Of a stretch of DNA of 64,000 nucleotides, positions 35,680-49,200 are shown piece by piece. The stretch lies in assembly GCA_947568835.1 (NCBI GenBank), contig OX387607.1, positions 8,069,201-8,133,200 of the forward strand, given 5' to 3'. This DNA is from Protonemura montana (lineage: Eukaryota > Arthropoda > Insecta > Plecoptera > Nemouridae). The notes below the pieces were generated by a model that saw nothing but the letters and a program-made list of their open reading frames with translations, was not told where the DNA came from and made no database searches. The position numbers were made by a program, and so were the translations under genes. The first letter of the stretch is position 1. Every line of letters starts with the position of its first letter.

Positions 35680-37270
35680 TCAATTTTTGAGGGTTATTGG
35701 TTTTCCTAATAATAAAATCTCCTATCCCATACCTTTTCCCATTCTGCGAGGCTGGAGTCTTTTGTTTACATATTGCTCAGTTGGTAGAGATCCCGAACCA
35801 ACGGAAGTCCTCCGGTTCATATCCTGGTTTGGGGACTAGAACGACTTTAAAGTGAATTAACTGAACAATTTTAATTATTTAAAAATCAAGTGTGCATCAG
35901 ACTCTCCTAAAAATTCTATCTGTTTTGACACCCTTCACAAGTCAAAATTTGTCACTCAGATTTCCGTTTGAAATTTTGAAAAAACCAATGAACCAACTGT
36001 TTTTTCTTGATTTTCGAGATTCGCCTCCATACTGGGGTCCAAGAGGTAGTTTGCACCCTCCAACACGATGGACTGTTTAGAACACGCATGAACTTTCTAT
36101 TTTAGCTGCTAAAAGGACTTGCAATGTTTTAATTTTAATTAAATTTTTTTTAAATTTCACTAGCTTCCTCCTTCATGGTGAATCAGCGTCAACTGAGTGA
36201 AGACGTCTTCAAAAAAATTTTTTTTCCGCTTCTGTAAGGAAGCAATGCGTAACACTCTTGTGAGCTGCAGAATTGTCTAGTCTCTAGCCATTCGGCCAGG
36301 AAAAGCTCCAGCAGAAATATTAGCACTTTCTGAGTTAGCTACAATCGTAGGGGATATATCATGCGTCTTTATTTAGAAATTCTGAGCGCGATAGCATGCG
36401 CCTGTTAGAGACTTTGACCGGCTGTCTACCTGGGCCTATGTCGTCCTCGAGGATGTCTTGCTCTACGGACTCTACGAGCTGAAAATTAAATTCAGTCCAT
36501 GTGCAGAATTATGAGCGGGTTGTAGCTGAGCTGGAGTTTGAGTCCGCAGTTGGTCACCAATATTTGAGAGGTTTCTAATAATAAAATAGTTTGCCCTTGG
36601 CAAGCATTTGTTATTTAAATTCACAAAAATTTCACAACACACTGACAATTCCTGTCGACAGTTTATTATCAACAAAGTATTGTCATCCACCAGTCTACAT
36701 ACAATTTTCAGAGCAACAACTCTATTACTCGCTCTCGACTTACCATCACACACTGCGTGCACAGCGTTCTTCTTTCAGGGGGGGGGGTGCCCCGTGAACC
36801 ATTTTTCGCTTCTTCAAGTTCAAATTTCGATTCGATTATCAATTCAAGTACTTCAAGGAATGGCTCGAAAGTTGGGGCAAAAGGAACTAGTCAAAGGCCC
36901 ATGGTTATCATGAGATCGATGAGATGTTAAAATTTAAAACCAGTGATGTAGGAAAAACGAAACAGTGAAAGTTCCTGATTGCTGGCAACATTACAGAAAA
37001 AAACATAAATGTTTGTTTATATTTTAATATTCACAATTTAATTTAGTAGTTTTTTTTAGATAACAAAATTGTGTAAGAAAACCAGGTGCCTGGCTGGTGG
37101 CTTCCAAAGGTTTAGAGCAGTAACCAAACAACTGTGGATAAGGGTTGTTTCTCTGAACTATGTATTGAATTTTGCAGGACTCTTACCCTGGTATAGTTTT
37201 TTTTAGCCAAATTAGCAATCCTTAGTTGTTTTTTAATGTTAAATAGAACAGCTTCAATTTTAACAAGTCC

Positions 37271-40200
37271 TCAAATGCCAAGGTCTTCTTTTGTCATCAC
37301 CACCACATGTTTCATGTCGGCGATCTGCTCGGAGCTGGAATCGGAGAACAAGAGAGTTTGACACAGATATTCCAAAAACTTCGCAAAAAAAAAAAAAAAA
37401 AAAAATTGGTGATAAAACATAAGAACTTTGTTGAAAGAGTGATTCCTTAAGTTGACAGAGAGGCAGCATGAGTGAGACAGACTAAATTTCTATTACAATT
37501 ATCCCTTTGACTAGACTTGCGTGGCTCACAAAATTCTAAGTAGCCAGCCAACCAGGATGGACTGGTGTGTACTCTGTTAACAATTTCTTTAGATATCAGT
37601 AAATTCTAAATGTAAAGGAGAATCACTAAGTCTGATATAGATGTGTGGTTATACCAATAAATATCGTAAGAAAACACTAATTTTAAACGTTGTACAGCTT
37701 CCAGCTCGTAACAGTCTCAAAGACGAGAAATGTGCGAGTAATAGGTATTTAAATGAAGTTTCGTAATACTTCAAATGACACAATTTTTAGTTGGTATCAG
37801 TTGGAAATTGGCACAAAGACTGTATCACATTAGCGCTAAGACTCTGACTAACTATAATCCCAATGTCGAGATGCTGTTGAAAGAGTGCACCCACCATTGC
37901 AGCAGTATGGCCTTGGTGTTGTTGACCTTTGCCGGAGCCAGATAGACCTTGCGGCGGTCAACTGTTGCTGCGTCCTTGGCGGCCTGTGCACGCTGCACCG
38001 CCACGCGGGATCGAGCCTGCGCCATGGCGCGCTGGAATCCTGCCACCTTGAGCTCTGCCTGCGCGATCTCTGCAGACAGCTGCCGTTCTGCCTCGGACGC
38101 GATCGGTTCGCGCTGGCTCAGCAGCCGCAGCAGGCGCTCGGCCCTTTATGAAAAGTACAGCTGGGTCACAAGGGCTTTCAATGGGCAACCACAGATGGGT
38201 GGACTTAGTATGAAGATTGTTCGGAAAACATTTTATGAACCGTCATAGACGACTTAACATCGGCGCACAGCCTATACTCACTGACTGCCATTTTTGTAGT
38301 TCTGATAGGATGAGCATAGCAAGCAAAGCAAAGAAGTTATTTGACAAACTAGAAGAAAAAGTACAGAATGTTTATTTTTTTATATTCAAGAGTGTTTGTT
38401 TGCTCTCTACTGGCCAAACTGTTGAACTGATTTAAATAAAACTTCCAGATCACTTTGAAGATCTCTGAACTCAGATCTGCTGCATTTTGTTTTTAATGAT
38501 CGCCTTGACACTTGTTTTCAATCAAGATTTACAAAATTTTCTATAAAAATGTTTAAAAAATACCAAACATTTTGTTTGGTTGAAGTTTGTTGAACTATTG
38601 TGCAGTAAAATTTTGAAAGAGATTTTGGTGAACTGAAAGTACCAAAAAATGCATGAGGAAAAATGTTCAAAGAAAAATAAGTAATAACTAATAACTAAGT
38701 AATGAAGAAAAAAAAAATGCTCATCTACAACGTAGCTCAAATTGCATTGCAATATGTTACAGCTGTATGGATGCTGCTAGGACTGACTTCCTATGTAAAT
38801 GAACAACGTAAATGAACAAGATGGCAGGAATACTTTAGAAAACTAAAACCCACCAATCGCGGTCATCAATCTGTTGATTGATAAAAATATCAAATGCTAA
38901 TAACTTTAGGATTTCTTTGTTTTTGAACATATTTAACTTTGACTAACAGTAAAATAATAGACATAGAGGGAGATAACGATATGTGAAACTTTTTTGCCAA
39001 AAAGAGTGTGTGTTTTGGTTGTACGCCGAAGATACTAATTAAGAATACTGTAAGCTGATTGATTATTTCATCAACTTTGTACACGAAGCCAACATTAACT
39101 TCCTTCATTCATCTACTTCAAAATATTCATACCTTGGTGTTGTGGTATCAAAATAAAGGACCTTTTTTCTGGCATTATTAAGAGATGAATTCATGACAGG
39201 GAAATACTTATTGGCCTGTGAAGTGGATTCAAACTAAATCGAGGCATACCTGTCTGTGAGTCGCTGCTGCTTGTCCTTTGCATCCTCGTACTTCTCAGCG
39301 AGCCGCGTGGCATTGAGCTGCAATGGAGCGCGGGCGTCGCGCAAAGCGGCCAGGTCGGCGGCGTGCGAGTCGCGTAAGGCTTGCAGGGTGCGCACGCGGC
39401 GCTGAGTCTCGTCGCGCGCTGCCTCGTGCCGAGCAAAGTATGACGTACGCAGCTGTTGTGTTGCGCGATTTACTAGCTGCGAGAGAAACGGCCGGTTAGT
39501 TGAGTTTGCTTGCTCTGATTTTAAGAAAGTTTCAAGAAGTTTTTATTTGTTGTTACCATTTAAGTGCCGGTTTTTCATGGTGACACGTTATGTAATTAAC
39601 AGGCTGTTAACAAACAAAAAACATCTTCTGACTGGTTGTTGCCAAGTAAACATCAAATTAATAGACTGTTAGGTTCTTAACTGAAAAACCGTTCCTCAGA
39701 TCCCCTTTGTTTCAAAATAGACCAGAAAGAATTGTAAATGAACAAATATGAACAAATATTTTAAAAACTTCGAACAACTCCCATTACTACCTAATGATAA
39801 GGTGATGATTACAGAATTTTCATAAATGCAACATTATTATAAAAAATGTATGCCAAACTGTAATTTTTAACTCTACCTAAATATTGGAGTCCCATGTGAA
39901 ATGAGAACGGACAGTGAAGTGAACCATTGTCTAATGAGTTGCAAGGGACATCAAAACCACAGCGAATTGAAATACATAAGCAGAGGAAAAGATTACGGCA
40001 GTTTCAATGACAAGGTAAACAACCTTTTCTTGTTCTACGTACCTATAGCTTTTGTTATGATATTTTATGTTCATTTTATGTTTTTGTACCTGCTTACCGG
40101 CATGGTTGTATACTCACTTAAATACTTTACAATATTCTCTGCTTGTTAACAATAGCCACTCTCACTATAAAGCTATCAAACAGGCTATAAAATCATGCTT

Positions 40201-43200
40201 AGTTTATAGGTAAATTTTTACTGATATCGATAACATTAAATTTTTGTCCAGCTGCGTTGCAATTCTGTGGCTAACTTGAGATCGCTGGATTTTAAACGCA
40301 TTTGTTTAACCGAAGCAAGCAAAGTGTACACTTTTCCACTAGCCCCAACACTTGACTCTATTTTAAAATGTTTCATGTATACTTCAGCAAACCTTAAACT
40401 GTACTTTGCCTGGGACTGAACCAGTGTATTTAAATAACAGCCTCCAGATAGATTCCTGGAGCCGGTAAGATTTTTTGAGAACACTTTTTGCATAATGAAC
40501 TGCCGAATACTATGATTGAAGGCAATTTAATTTGAAATTCCTAGGCAGAGGGTTTCAGGTGAAGTACAGTGTTTAAGTTAATAAATAATTCTTTGGAATC
40601 TAGCTTCATTGTCAAGTTAAATAACCCAATTACTAGCTTATTTAAACACAGCTATATAAATTAATGATATATTTAGTTGATGTTTAGCATTATTAACATA
40701 TGTGGTGTATTTAGATTTCACAGTTCTACCTGTGATTGTCTAGATCATTACTAAATGAGTTTTAAGTTTTACTCTCCATTGAGCAGGCCAGTTTGGGCAA
40801 CCTGTAACTATTGCAACTCTGTCTAGGTTAGATGGCAAGTTTTTTTTATGGCATGTTATCCCTGTTGATGTTATCAGTAACATACAAACACTGTGGTTTT
40901 CCTGTGGTCTCCAAAGTGAATTGTTTATTTCATGCCATAATTGTCAGTATAGCAACTGTTATAGCTGCAAAACAAGCTAAATTGACTACAATAGCACTGC
41001 TTGGTTCAAAAATGAAGTTTTTCTTAGCTCTCAGTGCTCTTTTTCTAGGTAAGGAGGACATTGTTCCATGGCAAATGTTTCATCACAGATATTTCGTCTT
41101 ATAATTACAGCTCTGCAACTGTCAAATTCAGCTGGCCTACTGGCAGTTTATAAATAATATCACAAATACCTACAAATATTATGCCAACAACTAAAGCAAC
41201 ATGCCAAACACTAACACGCAAGTTCATCGTTAATAGAGGAAGTTAAGCAAGCGCTGTAATCATGACAATACTACTTAACGTTGCTCGCCTATTTTTCTCC
41301 AGCCAGCGGTGTGTTTCACACCAAAGGTGATAAAGTTGCTTCGGCAAACTGTATCGCCCCCTGCAAGTGGACCTTTAAGCCTCTTTGTGCTGGGTTTGTT
41401 CAACGTCCGCCCACCACATATCTCAGTCTCTGCGATTATGAATTTGCCAATTGTCAAGCGAAAGGAAGTAAGTGCTTGAAAGCAAATCTACTGTTCTCAG
41501 GTTGGTTAAATGTATCAAGGTAATCAGACTTAAGATCTCTGTTATGTTGCAGAGCTGAAAGTAGTTCATCTTGGTTCTTGCACGGAAAAGGATTCAAGGC
41601 GGGGCAGTGATTAAAGAACTACAAATGGGGCAGCGACCATATGGCCCACATATAATGTATTACAAGAAATAGCAACCTCTAGGTAACTGCTAGAAACCAT
41701 TTTATATTATGGAACTTATTCTTGTTAATTCGTAAAATCTGTTTATCTTGGCATTTGGATACTGATTGATATCTTTGGGTATTTTCGGCTGGCCTGGACC
41801 AGGACGGGTATGAAACTGATTTGAAGACGTCATGACACAGGGTTTGCAACATATTTGTTTTTCAATAGCTCTGTCGCAATTCTCGGGGCAAGAAAAGAGA
41901 GCCGGGAGTGGCTGGACAGTGAGCATCTCTATCAATAAAAAACGTGGCAGTTGCACTGGGGTAGAGTCACATGTCCAGTCAGTGCACAACCTGGGCGCAC
42001 CGGTCAAATACACCATTATAGATGTATCTGTATTTACAAATAGCTCGTCTTGCACCATCCCAACTCAAAATGATGTGTCCATGCCTATTATTAAGTAAAT
42101 TTCTATTGCACAATCTTTATTTATACCATTTTCAATAAATGAAAAATGAAAACTGCATAATATGTTTATCATTTCGTTTCAAAATGTGTTACCTTACCTA
42201 CACAGACTGCCCATTATTTTACTACACTTCCTAGTTCCTAGTTGTAAAAAATATTTGACTAACCTTACAACTCATTGAATTGACCACTCCTCTGTACTTT
42301 TCCTAATCTTGGAACGCAGTCAACGGCACTATGCTAATCAGAGATTTCAACACCAGACACCTTGATCTCCACTTTCCAGAGACCCTAGAATGTGGCTCCT
42401 ACTTCGACTTACTTCAAGACACTGCTGGGGCTGAGTTCCAGCACCGGTGGCCAGCTTCAGGATAGGCTGAGAAACTCTTGGCGGCATCACCAGGCGGTTT
42501 CCGGACTCCTTCGGCACAACCTACAAATGGCCACAAGGCAACAATTATCATTAATAATTTGCAATGAACGCTGTTCCCCAACACTGCTTTTATGTACCTC
42601 ATGGCATGGAACTTGATTAGTTTTGATAAGAGCCTGGGGGTCGAAGAGGTTGATTACAAACAAGGCTTTGCAGAGAGTGGGGGCAAGGAACAGAGGAACA
42701 GGTCATGGAGAATTTTGATGAAGTACCTCAAGCTACAGGGAGTCGTTGTTGAGATTGCATTCATTCTGTCACTGCACGTAATTATTTAACTCTTCAGGAA
42801 CTTTGTGCCAGTGAGAAAATTAAGCACATCACAAGGTATGGGCTTTTTAAATTAGGCTTTTTACTTTTGAAATCAATACTTCCTTAACATTTCCTGTGGG
42901 TTACACATTTTGATTGTATTCTGGGCTCTGAAACGGTATTTTTAAATAATAATCACGATGATTGATACCAAAAGAATCCAAACTGCACACTGATTCTTCA
43001 CATATTTGGTTGGCTTCTTACCAAATTTGCCCCTTAATTTCCTTTTCATATCAAGTCGCAATCTGCCACACTGTCCATCGATGTAATTATCATGAATGAT
43101 TCGAAATAACAAACATTGCCTATCTAAACGGCGTACCTGGTCCTCGGCGCGTGTAGAGGCTTGAGTAAACCGCGGCCGCAAAGCTTGGGACACGACGGGA

Positions 43201-46200
43201 AGGCTGACTACCTCGCCGTCGCTCAGAAGCGCCACCAGGTGGCTCGGCAGTCCAGTTAGCGCCAACCCGAGCAGGGGTGAGAGCGCGGAGCCCGACGTCA
43301 GTGTGCAAAGCAAGTACTCGGCGTGGCTGCGTGTCGACAGCAGCTCTGACTCTGCATGGACGAAACGGCATCGGATTTGATATGCAAATATTCGTAGTTG
43401 TTATGTTATTAATATTCATTTATTTATTATGTTAACTAATTGATAAGTTTTACATTTACCTTAACCTATGTTATGGAACTTTACATCAATGTCGCAGTGT
43501 AATGAAACATGTACAAGTCATTATGTAATGAGTGATATCTTCATTTATACATATGACCAACTGCACAAGCTAATGAGTAATGATTCTATTACTTTTCTTC
43601 AAAGTAGATAATTTGTTTTTAATTATTTTTTATAATTATTAACATTAGTGGAGATCTCTTTTCACCTTTGGAGCTTTGCAAATTTTTACATAGGTTGTGC
43701 TCCAAAACATACGGTTACAGAACAGATCTAGAAATATTTTTCTACTTGAACAGTTTCAGTAAAGACAACCACCCTCGCACATCTATCGACATGCTTCTTG
43801 AGACTGAGGGCCCCGCGTGAGACTCACCTTCCATTTGATCGTCTTCAATATACGACTCGAGTTTCTGTATTATTGGCAGGGAGATGGCGTGTACGCCGGT
43901 GTCATGACTACAGAAGTACCTGCGTATGGAACAGATCAGAAAGTTGTTCAAGTAATGATATTCTTAACTAAATGTGTACACTACATGTTATTATTATTTG
44001 TGGTATTTAACGACGCACTGTTTTGACAACTGGCCCTGCGGCACTGATCTAATGGCGTCGGTGAATAAGTGGATGATGATGAGGATGATGAGGATGATGA
44101 TGAACCTAACCTAGCCTAGATGGGAGGAGGGGAAACCCGGTGCCGGCACGTAGCCTACTCCTGTCGAAGAGCACCAAGGGGACCACCGGCTTCACGTCCC
44201 TTCCGAAGGACGGTACAATTCGAACAGCAGGATTCTTCCACAAATCCATGCTGTTGAGAGGTTGATAAGCTAGGCAAATGAAGTTGCTGTACTAACTTTC
44301 ATCCCTTCACCCTCTCTCCTGGACAGAACTGGTCATGTGTATAATGGTCACCCATTCAATACCCGACTCAGCGCAGTGTTGCTTAACTTCGGTGATCTCA
44401 CGAGAACCGGTGTTTCCAACACGCCAAAATGTTCGGTCACTACATGTTCAGTACGGTAGGTTAGGTTAGGAAAATGAGTTGGAAAATGAGAGGGGCTGCC
44501 GGGGTTCAAAATGCATGAACGAATGATACTACATGAAGGATCGGTGCATGTATGTACAATAACAGTATTGATACATAGAAGAGTAACGTGAAACGGCTGT
44601 CATATGTTTCGTATAAAATTGGCAGGATGTTGCCCATTAGCAAGTACCAAATTGTCCGCTTGGAGTATTGACAAAAATGCCAGACAAAGTTAACAAGAAA
44701 AATAAAGATCCCAATAATTTTGATGCATTATTTGTGATGCAATGATGTGCAGGTAACTTGAATTGCAATGAATTGTCGGTAATGAATGAATTGCAGGTAA
44801 CTTTATTCCATTTGGAAATCTATGCACAATTACCACACAAAAGACATCCCTTCCTATATCTCTTAGACAGAGCAAATATCCACTATCTGTTCCTGTGGGT
44901 AAGATTCTAGAGTGTACCTGTCGTCGGAGGAGAAGTCGTGATGGAGGTAGATCGGACACGTTACAGAGCTCCCGTCGTCGGCACGCAGCGACAGACCCAG
45001 CTCCAACTCAACCGACTCGAAGACGTAGAGAGCTGTGTCACGGACATCGTCCTCTCCTTCCTGAATGTACCATGCATTTTGTTGAGCAAGACTAGGACAA
45101 CGTAGTTGCATTTGAGGAAGGTATAATGGTGCAGAGCATTGAGCAGCACCACATTTTCTTGCCCGTTTAATATTGTAGTAGTTTAGAAGTTTTGAAAGCT
45201 CACAGTTGGAAACATAAGTAAGCATTCAGGACATCAGGGAGATATTTTCAAACTTTTTATCTTCTTGATCTTCTCGATTTCTAGCTCAAATTTAATTTAT
45301 GAGTTCATTTGTTGTGTTCAATGACAACAGGCTCTGTGGCACTGGTCTAATGGCGTCAGTGAATGAGTGTTTGATGTTGAGGATGATGATAAACCAAACC
45401 TAGCCTAGAAGGGAGCAGGAAACACAGTGCAAGGACGTTACCTTCTTCTGTCAGATAGCACCAAGGGGAACACTGGCTTAACGGAACTTCAGAAGGACTG
45501 TACAATGCAAAAAATAGAATTCCTTCTCAAATCCATGCTGTCGAGAGGTTGATAAGCACGGCCAACGAAGTTGATAAACTAACTTTCATCCCTGCAACCT
45601 CTCTTCCAAACAGAACGATAACTCTGAGACTAGGGGACAATAAAAGGCTATTACTAAAAAAACGCACTTAATTTGGGGCACTTCGTCAATTTTTGAGCAG
45701 CTTGTGGATAGGCAGTTTTGAATGTTGAAATAAGATCTTCTGTGCTTATAGTCTCTATGCAAAAGAAACAATTCAGAACTTGCAGACCTATGCATTGAGC
45801 AGTGCATGGGTTTGGGTTTTACAAAAACCCATTTCAAAAACCCAAAAACACTTGGGTTTTTGAAATCTTATTTGAACTGCAAACGCATGCAATGCGGGGG
45901 GGGGGGGGGGGGGGGGGGGTATTTTATTATTATGAACACTTCTTCCGTCAATTTTTGACACAGAGGTAGTGTTCATAATAATAAAATACTTTTGGGTTGT
46001 TGGCAATAGCTAGTCAAGCACAGAGAGAAAATCAATGTATTAATAGAAAGCTATCCAAATACATGGTTGACCATTAGGATCTAGCGTACTAATCTATATT
46101 ATAAAATAAATTTCTTATTAAAATAGATTTTCTAGATGAAGTGCATTTCCTAAATGAAATGGGTAGCATCGTTCATACCAGCAACGAATCTTCTACGCCC

Positions 46201-49200
46201 AGTCCGTGGCTTGCGTCAAGCAGTAGGCAGTGGTAAAGCAGGCCGGAGCACGATGCAATGACTACAACGGGCGGCTCACTCCCGAGGCACAGCAACGAGC
46301 TCGAGTCTACGCCGTAGTTGTCGTCGTCTGCCGGGTACATGGGCAGCGGGCCAACCAGCTGCGCCTTCTCGCGGCTGATTTGGGATAGCGTCAGAGTTAG
46401 TTTTGTGTTGGAATGGACGCCACTTTGACGCGGAAAATGTACATTTTTTTCTATTTATTCTAAAAATGTGTTTTTAATGTAGCTGATTAAAGTTAAAAGA
46501 TTTTGAAAGTATCCTGAAAATGTAATGCAAATCGGTCCAGCGATTTGGTCAAAAGAGAGAGGACAAACACACATAAAAAACACAAAAATTTGCTTCGCTC
46601 ATCCAGTGGAGAACGCCAATGCAGAACAGTTTCTTTAAAATCCAAGCACATGTGAATTCCAAGGCTAAAAAACTGGACATGCTTTCAAAGGCCACTTTAT
46701 TGTTCAAAGAGGTTTGCTAATTTGGTCTGCAAAATTAAGCACATGTCAGAATCCTGATCACCTGACTCACAGTCCCTTAAAATGTATAGTTACTTAATAT
46801 AATTTTTAATTTCAGACATTTTAATTCATTTCATAACATTATTTCAAAACAAAAACTGCAAAAAAGAAACAGCTACAAGCCCCAGCAAAAGAATTTGCGA
46901 AGGTCAAACTTCCCGCGTAGAAGTTACCTCAGCGTGGATGCCGGCGTCGCGACGCTCCAGACGTCGCCGTTCCCATAGAGTACAAGCACTTGCCAAGTGA
47001 TGGCATTGGCTTCGGTCTGATCTCGCGCGCCGTCTGGCGACAACGCCGTCAACTGCAAGGCACACGAGAAAATCAGGCGGCGGTCTCCACAAGTCATATG
47101 GAATGGGATATAAGTTTTTTTTAAGTGAGGGAGGCACGCAAAGTTATCGGGAGAAATCGAGTTAACTTCCTGAAATAAAAAAGACCGTTTTTCATATCTT
47201 GAAGATTGTTACTGTAGAAAATTTCGGCCTCGTTTTAGGGTTCTTGGCTTCGCAATCAATTTCGCCGAGAACAATATTTTAAAGATTAATAACTTGAAAA
47301 CTAACGGCGTATGGACTTAATGGCACAGAAGATTTCCTTCGCTTCCGTTCTGCTCTTCGATGCAGCCCCTATCGAGGGAATTAAATCGCAACGCAGTTGT
47401 GCAAATTGGAAAATGACTGCTGCGATTCGGCGGGCCGTGGAGCGACCCTCTGTTCGTCGAACATTGAAGCCGGCAGCCGCGGAGCGATAGGGGGTGGGAA
47501 TCCGATTCAATTGCAGATGCTGAAAGATAAAAGGGGGTGCCGTCGAAGTGTCAAACCGCACCGTTCGCGGCAGAAACAAGAAATTCACGTGAAGCCTCTG
47601 TCTCAATTACTTGTTCAGGGTGAAAGAACGTTTTAAATAGAGTCCGGTGGGATTATTTGAGGACTATTTATTTGGGGGCTTTATTTGGGTATAAATTCGG
47701 GACTAACGAAAGCAACGCAATGAAAAAAATAGATTGAGCGCTTTGTTTAAGATGCAGATTTTGATTTCCATTGCGATGCAATGCTTATCTGTCTATATGC
47801 ACCTATAATATCGGCGAGAGAACATCTTATCCGGCACAGGACCACAGGTATTTTTGGGCTTACATGTGGTCCAACAGTCATTTGAAAAAACACTCCAGAT
47901 CGTCTTCGCTGATGTCCGTCAGTTCCTTTCACTCTAAGGCATTTTTTTTTGTGCCAAGATGTTTTGTTTCCGAGCTATTATAATCATTTTCTACCAATGA
48001 CAAGAAGACTGGGAATTATTTTGCAGATATCACAGATTTGAAATCCCGTCCCTGAAGTCATAACTGAAATTTAATGGACTTGAGCTAGAAGCAACGATGG
48101 GGGGGGGGGGGGGGGGGGAGGAGGAAGTTTAAAACTGGTATCTTTTCTTGCGGGCTACACTGTAGGTTTTTCCTAAGGTATAAGAAGAAATTTGGTAAGG
48201 TTTTTTGTCACAATAATTTAAATGCAAACTAGAATTTTGGTAAAATATTATCCGAACAGTTATTTTATCTTAAAACATTAGTAAACATATCGCAAAATAT
48301 CCCCCACTCGAAAGAGCCGAAGCATAAAATATTGCAATACCATTTATCGAACATGTAAGGATACATATACATTTTTTACTCGTCTGTTAAAATACTATTT
48401 TCAGCATGCAGGAAACTGACAGTGCGTTTCTAGCAAGTGTATGACTTGCTTTGTTATTCATCTGCCATCCAATGTCGCCATACGGACACGATCAAAACCT
48501 AATTACACGCCACATGATACAAGCGAAATAAAAATAACTGTCTACATCCTACGATAGCCGCACATAACCAAACATCCAATTCACATCGAAAAATAAAGAA
48601 AGCAGATTAAAAAAAAACACGCGAAACTTTTTCACGTATTAGTTGCTACCTATAGGAGCAAATACAACGTTATTTGAAAGGTGAATGAATACGTTTATAT
48701 AGCAATTTCAAATTATCCAGTACCGTTAGGTAAACAGGAATCATGATTGAACAGCCCGACTCAAACACAGACAATAATATTATGCGTAACGCGAAGAGGT
48801 GTCGGCCATGCGAGAAGGGACTCCGAGGGGGGGTGCACGGGGGTGTATGGGACGGACGTCGGGCGATGGTGATCCGAAAGAACAATATTTACGCGTCAAT
48901 ATTCGATACGCGATGCCGCCGGGGGAGAGCGTTAAGCGAGCCGTATTAGACGACCTGTTCCTAAGCAAACACGCTCCGTTGTCGGGTTTTAAAAACACGC
49001 GGGGGTTAGTCCGGTGCTGCTACAAAGCGATGGGCGTTTAGGTACATGATATGATACCGGCGTTAAGGTATTTTTCACTGATGGGGTGATCAATTTGTGA
49101 CGGGGAAAACGCTATTTTTATGGAAAATGGAAAGCCACAGGGACTGAGTGTTATATAGTCGTTAAAATGTACTGATTTGCCGAATCATAATCTATTTTAA

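Larger units (their letters stand above)
33305..35840 (+). repeat. Cluster of tRNA-like / pol III box-like segments
   Basis: Segments with an A-box-like then a B-box-like motif, all on the plus strand: about 33866-33941 (TGGTTATGTTGGTAAAGGCC, then GTTTCGAAACCC); 34055-34121 (B-box ACGATCGAATCCC); 34652-34735 (TGGCACAACGG, then TGGATCGAATCC); 34829-34916 (TGGTCGTGCGGTTAAAGGC, then GATTCGAATC); 35607-35679; about 35764-35835 (TTGCTCAGTTGGTAGAG, then GGTTCATATCC). A weaker one is near 33305-33366 (GAGTTCGGATCCC). They are not copies of one another: A-boxes resemble Ser/Leu, Glu and Ala/Cys types. Most do not fold into a full cloverleaf. They may be decayed tRNA genes, different SINE heads, or partly chance matches. 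Confidence 0.45.
31382..37270. other. Intergenic region without a recognised protein gene
   Basis: AATAAA at 32008-32013 may end the membrane-protein transcript. From 31.4 to 33.3 kb nothing distinct is seen. From 33.3 to 35.9 kb lies a cluster of tRNA-like segments (separate entry) with a strong hairpin at 34965-35019 and a short GGC/GGT triplet run at about 33831-33855. From 36 to 37.2 kb nothing is recognised except an 11-nt G run near 36778. ORFs here lack homology. Confidence 0.6.

Noticed and set aside
39901-40016. Plus-strand ORF MRTDSEVNHCLMSCKGH with a GTAAAC donor as an upstream exon of the Kazal gene
   Set aside because: No phase-compatible link to the secretory exon at 41012, which has its own good start; no homology.
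40236-40415. Minus-strand open frame with an acceptor-like start, KYSLRFAEVYMKHF onward, as the missing NUP88 exon
   Set aside because: No similarity to the expected NUP88 segment, it ends in a stop rather than a donor, and base use is AT-rich like the intron.
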